Assembly: GCF_019602855.1 (NCBI RefSeq)
Contig: NZ_CP080767.1
Span: forward strand, 1,736,001-1,800,000
Reading direction: 5' to 3'
From: Cupriavidus pinatubonensis
GTDB taxonomy: Bacteria > Pseudomonadota > Gammaproteobacteria > Burkholderiales > Burkholderiaceae
DNA: 64,000 bases
Below are positions 59,646 to 64,000 of the stretch, piece by piece (the stretch's first letter is position 1; each line of letters begins with the position of its first letter). The translations under genes were made by a program, and so were the position numbers. The notes under the pieces are model-generated. The model was not told the origin of the DNA and ran no database searches. It worked only from the letters and a program-made list of their open reading frames with translations.

Positions 59646-62600
59646 ATGACTTCCCAGACCCGCTACTCCGTCAGTCTGTTTGGAGAGTTCCAGCTCGACG
59701 GCGCCGACGCGCCCCGGTTCAACGCAAACTCGCCCCGTTTGCAGGCGCTGCTCGCCTGTCTTGTCCTGCATCGCGACGCACCGCAGACACGGCAGCAGCT
59801 TGCGGTTCTGTTCTGGCCGGATTCCTCGCAGGCACAGGCGCGTAATGCCCTGCGTCAGCTGCTGTTCCAGCTGCGCAAGGCCTGGCCGGAGGCAGATCAG
59901 TTCGTCCATGCCGATGCCCAAACGGTGCGATGGTTGCCCGATTCGGCGCTCGACCTCGATGTCGCCCAGTTCCAGTCGGCGCTTGCGGCTGCGGCCAGGG
60001 CCGCAAGGCACGGCGACCCAGGCGCTGAAGAAGAATCGCTGACGCATGCCGCGCATCTCTATCGCGGTGACCTTCTGGCCAACTGCTACGACGAGTGGAT
60101 CCACGCCGAGCGCGAAAGGTTGCGCGAACAGTGCATCGCGGCGCTTGCACGCCTCGGTCAACTGAGCGAGGACCGGCGAGACTATGCCAAGGCGCTGAAG
60201 TACACACAGCAGTTGCAGCGGCTCGACCCGTGCCGCGAGCCGACCTGCATGGCGCTGATGCGCCTGCATGCGCTGAACCACGACCACGCATCGGCCATGC
60301 GCGCCTATCAAACGTGCGTGGAAACGCTCGCGCGCGAATTGGGTGTCCTGCCTGGCGAACCCATGCGCGAGGCCTATGCGCGGCTGGCAGGGCAGGGTGC
60401 GTCCATGCAGCGCCAACGCCCGCGGGAAGCGATGCTGCCCATGATTGGCCGGCATAGCGAATGGCGCCGGCTTCTTGAAGTCTGGCAACGGGCCCAACTG
60501 GGCGACAAGCAGTTTGTGCTGATCCTGGGCGAGGCCGGTATCGGCAAATCGCGCATGGCAGAGGAACTGCTGGTCCATCTGTCCGAGCAAGGCATCACTG
60601 TCGCGCATTCGCGCGCCTATGCGGCCGAGGGTCAGCTCGCGTTTGCGCCGGTGACCGGCTGGCTGCGCAGCGCTGCCCTGAGCGGCGCAATCGGCAAGCT
60701 CGACAGACTGTGGCTGAGCGAGGTCACGCGACTGTTGCCCGAACTCCTCACGCAGCAATCCGGACTATCGCCGCCGTCGCCGCTGACCGAGTACTGGCAA
60801 CGCCAGCGGTTCTTCGAGGCGCTGGCGCGAGCCGTGCTTGCACAAGGCGGGCCGCTGCTGTTGCTGCTCGACGACCTGCAATGGTGCGACGGCGAGACGC
60901 TCGAATGGCTGCGATTCCTGATGCGCTTTGACGCGACGGCAAGGGTGATGGTGGTCGCAACGGCGCGGCCCGAGGAAATCATGCCGCGACATGCTGCGAA
61001 CCGGTTGCTGGACGCACTGCGCCGGGACGACCAGTTCGTCGAGATTCCATTGGGGAGTCTGGATGCCGCCGAGACGGCAAAGATTGCGGCCCAGATCCTG
61101 GACCGGCCGCTGGCCGACACGGAAGCCACCCGGCTGTTTGAAGAGAGCGAGGGCAACCCGCTGTTTGCGGTCGAGATGACGCGGGCCCGCTCCGACACCG
61201 TGCCGGTCGGCAACACACAGGGCGGCATGGCATCGAAGTTGCCGCCCAAGGTCTACACCATCATCTCGAACCGGCTGGCGCAGCTTCCGTCGGAAGCCCG
61301 CGATATGGTCGGGGTGGCTGCAATCATTGGCCGGGCATTCACGACCGACATCCTCGCCCAGGCCAGCGACCTCGACGAGGATGCCCTCGCTGGCGCGCTG
61401 GACGAGTTGTGGCAGCGGCGCATCGTGCGCCAGACCGACAGTGGTGGCCTGGCCTTCGACTTCAGCCATGACAAGATCCGCGACGTTGCCTACGCCGAAG
61501 TCAGTCCGCTGCAGCGCCGCCGCCTGCATTTGCGCGTGGCGCGAGCGCTCGAGCGGGCGCCAGGCGAAGCGCCCGATGCGGCAAGCGCGCAGATCGCCTG
61601 GCACTATGAGCAGGCGGGCCAGCCAGCCCAGGCGGCGGCATTCTATCGGCGCGCGGCCGGTGTTGCGCAGCGTGTGTATGCCTATGATGACGCCATGGCA
61701 TTGCTGACGCGAGGGCTGGTGCAAGCGGAGCAGATTGCCGATCCGCATGAGCGCGCCAGTCAGTCGCTGGCCCTGCAGCTCGACCTTGCGCCACCGATTC
61801 GCATCGCCCGTGGTTGGGCCGCTCCTGAACTGGACGCGCCGCTGCGACGCGCGGTGGAACTGAGCCGGCTGGTGGGGGACAGCAATCAGCAGGCCCGCGC
61901 CCAGGTCAGCCTGTCATTTTTCCTGGCAGTGCGTGCAGAACTTGCACAGGCACGCAGCCTGAGCGAGGAGGTGCTTGCAGGCATGGGGAAGCCCGGTTCG
62001 GGCACCTACTCGGTGATGGCATGGACGAGCATCATGGGCAGCCTGGTCCAGCAAGGCGACTGGCTCGCTGCCGAGCCGGCGTATCAACGCGCGCACGCTG
62101 CCTATGACGAAGCCCAGCATGCCGAGCATGCGTCCCTGATGGGCGGTAACTTCGGCGTGCTGGCTGCCGCGTGGTCGGCGCACGCACTGTGGTTCCGCGG
62201 GCTTGCCGATCAGGCTCTTCAACGTGGCCACGAAGCACTCGAGATAGCGAACCGGGTAGCGCACCCGTTCTCCCGGGCGCTTGCGCTGTCCTATCTGGCG
62301 ACACAGCATGCGCTGCGAGGCGAGCACGGTCTCACGCTCGACTATGCCCGCCAGGCGCACGAGATCGCCGAGCAATACCACGTAGGCTACTACCTCGCCT
62401 GGGCAGACATGCTGCTCGTCTGGGCGAACGCGAAGCAGTCGCCGGGTGCCGATGCCGTAGTGGCCATGCGGGCGGCTCTCGAAGCCTTTCACGCGACGGG
62501 CGCACGCCTGCGTCTGCCGCTCTATTTGGGCATGCTGGCCGAATGTCTCGGCGACGTGGGAGAGACCGAGAGTGCGTTGGCGGCTCTGGACCAGGCGTTC

Positions 62601-62906
62601 GAATGTGCCGGTCGAACTGACGAGCACTGGCTGGACGCCGAACTGTACCGTCTGCGCGGCGACTTGCTGCTGCGCAGCAGCGCCAACGTCGCCGAAGCCG
62701 AGTCATCGTTGACCAGGGCGATCGAGATCGCCACGGCCCAACGCGCCCTCCCGCTTGAACTGCGTGCCACGCTGTCATGGGCGGCACTGCGTGCCGCGCA
62801 AGGGCGCGTCGCTGCGCACGAGGTGATCGCCGCGCCGCTTGCGCGATTCACGGAAGGCTTCGATCAGCCCGACATCGTCACGGCGCGGGCGTTACTCGCG
62901 CGTTAG
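59646..62906 (+). CDS. Large BTAD-ATPase transcriptional regulator (SARP/LAL-like)
   Basis: 1,086 residues. An OmpR-like DNA-binding and bacterial activation (BTAD) region covers about 1-245 (SVSLFGEFQLDGADAPRFNANSPRLQALLACLVLH, then EPTCMALMRLHALNHDHASAMRAYQTCVETLARELGVLPGEPMREAY). An AAA-16 ATPase follows with Walker A GEAGIGKS near 297 and Walker B LLLLLDDLQWCD near 405, and TPR-like helices fill the C-terminal half. The start at 59646 is chosen to begin the domain; it lacks a clear ribosome site. Such proteins are STAND-type regulators of neighbouring genes, here the FAD oxidase 120 bases downstream. Confidence 0.9.
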   Translation: MTSQTRYSVSLFGEFQLDGADAPRFNANSPRLQALLACLVLHRDAPQTRQQLAVLFWPDSSQAQARNALRQLLFQLRKAWPEADQFVHADAQTVRWLPDSALDLDVAQFQSALAAAARAARHGDPGAEEESLTHAAHLYRGDLLANCYDEWIHAERERLREQCIAALARLGQLSEDRRDYAKALKYTQQLQRLDPCREPTCMALMRLHALNHDHASAMRAYQTCVETLARELGVLPGEPMREAYARLAGQGASMQRQRPREAMLPMIGRHSEWRRLLEVWQRAQLGDKQFVLILGEAGIGKSRMAEELLVHLSEQGITVAHSRAYAAEGQLAFAPVTGWLRSAALSGAIGKLDRLWLSEVTRLLPELLTQQSGLSPPSPLTEYWQRQRFFEALARAVLAQGGPLLLLLDDLQWCDGETLEWLRFLMRFDATARVMVVATARPEEIMPRHAANRLLDALRRDDQFVEIPLGSLDAAETAKIAAQILDRPLADTEATRLFEESEGNPLFAVEMTRARSDTVPVGNTQGGMASKLPPKVYTIISNRLAQLPSEARDMVGVAAIIGRAFTTDILAQASDLDEDALAGALDELWQRRIVRQTDSGGLAFDFSHDKIRDVAYAEVSPLQRRRLHLRVARALERAPGEAPDAASAQIAWHYEQAGQPAQAAAFYRRAAGVAQRVYAYDDAMALLTRGLVQAEQIADPHERASQSLALQLDLAPPIRIARGWAAPELDAPLRRAVELSRLVGDSNQQARAQVSLSFFLAVRAELAQARSLSEEVLAGMGKPGSGTYSVMAWTSIMGSLVQQGDWLAAEPAYQRAHAAYDEAQHAEHASLMGGNFGVLAAAWSAHALWFRGLADQALQRGHEALEIANRVAHPFSRALALSYLATQHALRGEHGLTLDYARQAHEIAEQYHVGYYLAWADMLLVWANAKQSPGADAVVAMRAALEAFHATGARLRLPLYLGMLAECLGDVGETESALAALDQAFECAGRTDEHWLDAELYRLRGDLLLRSSANVAEAESSLTRAIEIATAQRALPLELRATLSWAALRAAQGRVAAHEVIAAPLARFTEGFDQPDIVTARALLAR

Positions 62907-63026
62907 TCTCCGCGCGACCGCCGCGCTCAGGTCGGGGGACAGAACCCCCATGTAACGGCGCACCTAACGCTTTCGAAACGCCGAGGTTGCTAAAACTCCT
63001 GCATACCAGCCGGACAGGAGGCAACC

Positions 63027-64000
63027 ATGGAAACTTCGATGAGCGAAACCGTCGCCACCGCACTCAAGGCGAACTTTCGCGGACAACTGATTCAGCCGGG
63101 CGACGCGGCTTACGATCAGGCACGTACCGTGTACAACGGCATGATCGACAAGCGTCCTGCGATCATCGCGCGCTGCGTCGATGTCGCGGACGTCGTTGCG
63201 GCGGTGAACGCGGCGCGCGACAGCGGGATGCTGCTGGCCGTGCGTGGCGGTGCGCACAATGGCGCCGGGCTCGGCACCTGCGACGGCGGGCTGGTCATCG
63301 ACCTGTCGCCCATGAAGGGCGTGTTTGTCGATGGCGGCCGCAAGACGCTGCGGGTGGGCGGTGGCTGCACCTGGGGCGACGTGGATCACGCCGCCAGTGC
63401 CTACGGGCTGGCGACGCCAAGTGGCTTCATCTCGACAACGGGCGTGGGCGGGCTGACGCTCGGCGGTGGCATCGGTTATCTCAGCCGCGCCTACGGCCTG
63501 ACGATCGACAATCTGCTCAGCGCCGAGGTCGTGCTGGCTGATGGGCGCATCGTCACCGCTAGCAACGAGGAAAACGCCGACCTGTTCTGGGCATTGCGCG
63601 GCGGCGGCGGCAACTTCGGCGTGGTGACGTCGTTCGAATTCAAGGCGCACCCCGTTGCCACGGTTTATGGCGGCCCGATGTTGTGGCCGATGGAGCAGGC
63701 ACGCGAGCTGATGGCATGGTGGCGCGATTTCATCCTGAACGCGCCGCAGCAGATCAATGGCTGGTTCGGCTTCGTCACGGTACCGCCTGCACCGCCGTTC
63801 CCGGAGGAAGTTCACCTACAGAAGATGTGCGCCGTCGTGTGGTGCTACACCGGGCCGCTGGATGAGGCCGATACGCATTTCCGTACGATTCGCGAGGCCA
63901 TGCCGCCCGTAGTGGACTTTGCCGGGCCGATCCCCTGGCCGGTCCTGCAGAGCCTGTTCGACGGACTGTATCCGGCTGGCCTGCAGTGGTACTGGAAAGC
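63027..64000 (+). CDS. Berberine-bridge-type FAD-linked oxidase (5' part, runs off window)
   Basis: The first 324 or so residues of a PCMH-type oxidase are visible. The FAD domain has the covalent-flavin histidine in VRGGAHNGAGLGTCDGGLVIDLSPM; the second covalent position, usually a cysteine, reads TTGVGGLTLGGGIGYLSRAYG and has no cysteine, so only single covalent attachment is expected. FWALRGGGGNFGVVTSFEF follows. Members oxidise sugars, alkaloids or polyketides with oxygen. AGGAGG lies 6 bases before the ATG. It is downstream of the BTAD regulator on the same strand. Confidence 0.92.
   Translation, partial: METSMSETVATALKANFRGQLIQPGDAAYDQARTVYNGMIDKRPAIIARCVDVADVVAAVNAARDSGMLLAVRGGAHNGAGLGTCDGGLVIDLSPMKGVFVDGGRKTLRVGGGCTWGDVDHAASAYGLATPSGFISTTGVGGLTLGGGIGYLSRAYGLTIDNLLSAEVVLADGRIVTASNEENADLFWALRGGGGNFGVVTSFEFKAHPVATVYGGPMLWPMEQARELMAWWRDFILNAPQQINGWFGFVTVPPAPPFPEEVHLQKMCAVVWCYTGPLDEADTHFRTIREAMPPVVDFAGPIPWPVLQSLFDGLYPAGLQWYWK

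Overview
The window is about 64 kb of high-GC proteobacterial chromosome. Gene content (LysR, IclR, MocR and AraC/GlxA regulators, Bug/TctC periplasmic receptors, Gram-negative porins, DUF849 keto-acid cleavage enzymes, a chlorophenol/hydroxyquinol cluster, madLM) and gene style point to a soil or water Burkholderiaceae member, most likely Cupriavidus or a close relative. That placement is inference from gene content. I saw no rRNA, tRNA, CRISPR array or insertion sequence.

Layout. 1-5.1 kb: a partial SDR, a secreted cupin and an NmrA-like protein facing a MocR-type regulator, then an Nramp-family transporter with altered metal-site motifs. 5.3-13.3 kb: a complete-looking hydroxyquinol pathway in the order of the tcp (2,4,6-trichlorophenol) clusters. 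It has a LysR regulator, flavin reductase, FADH2-dependent aromatic monooxygenase, nitroreductase-like quinone reductase, hydroxyquinol 1,2-dioxygenase, an outer-membrane transporter and maleylacetate reductase, plus a kinase-less FAD synthetase behind the regulator. 13.7-17.7 kb: an overlapping operon of a polar amino-acid ABC transporter and a formimidoylglutamase-like hydrolase with an IclR regulator upstream.

18.1-30.6 kb: two DUF849 (BKACE) modules. One has a quinone oxidoreductase, a Bug receptor and a porin. The other has an SDR and faces a TauD dioxygenase / alcohol dehydrogenase / hydrolase set. A DsbA-like protein, an AraC regulator and another Bug receptor follow. 30.8-34.5 kb: LysR, alpha/beta hydrolase and the malonate transporter genes madLM without malonate decarboxylase genes. 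34.5-43.4 kb: a metallo-beta-lactamase-fold enzyme, two paralogous GlxA regulators around an M24-fold enzyme, then an MFS transporter, an amidase and a second MFS transporter. 43.4-45.8 kb: VOC and SDR proteins facing a LysR regulator.

45.8-53.6 kb looks most accessory: a PanP-like decarboxylase, a tyrosine recombinase divergent from a KfrA-like coiled-coil DNA-binding protein across an AT-rich gap with two perfect palindromes, a stray YbgF/CpoB paralogue, a HipBA toxin-antitoxin pair, and a small secreted repeat protein. 53.6-64 kb: a third DUF849 enzyme with LysR and TauE/SafE neighbours, an NTF2-like protein, KatG, a 1,086-residue BTAD-ATPase regulator and a partial berberine-bridge-type FAD oxidase.

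The catabolic blocks share one theme: each pairs a regulator with an uptake protein and one to four enzymes funnelling unusual aromatic or keto-acid substrates towards acetyl-CoA, beta-ketoadipate or malonate-level intermediates. The recombinase/KfrA block is the strongest candidate for an under-described system.
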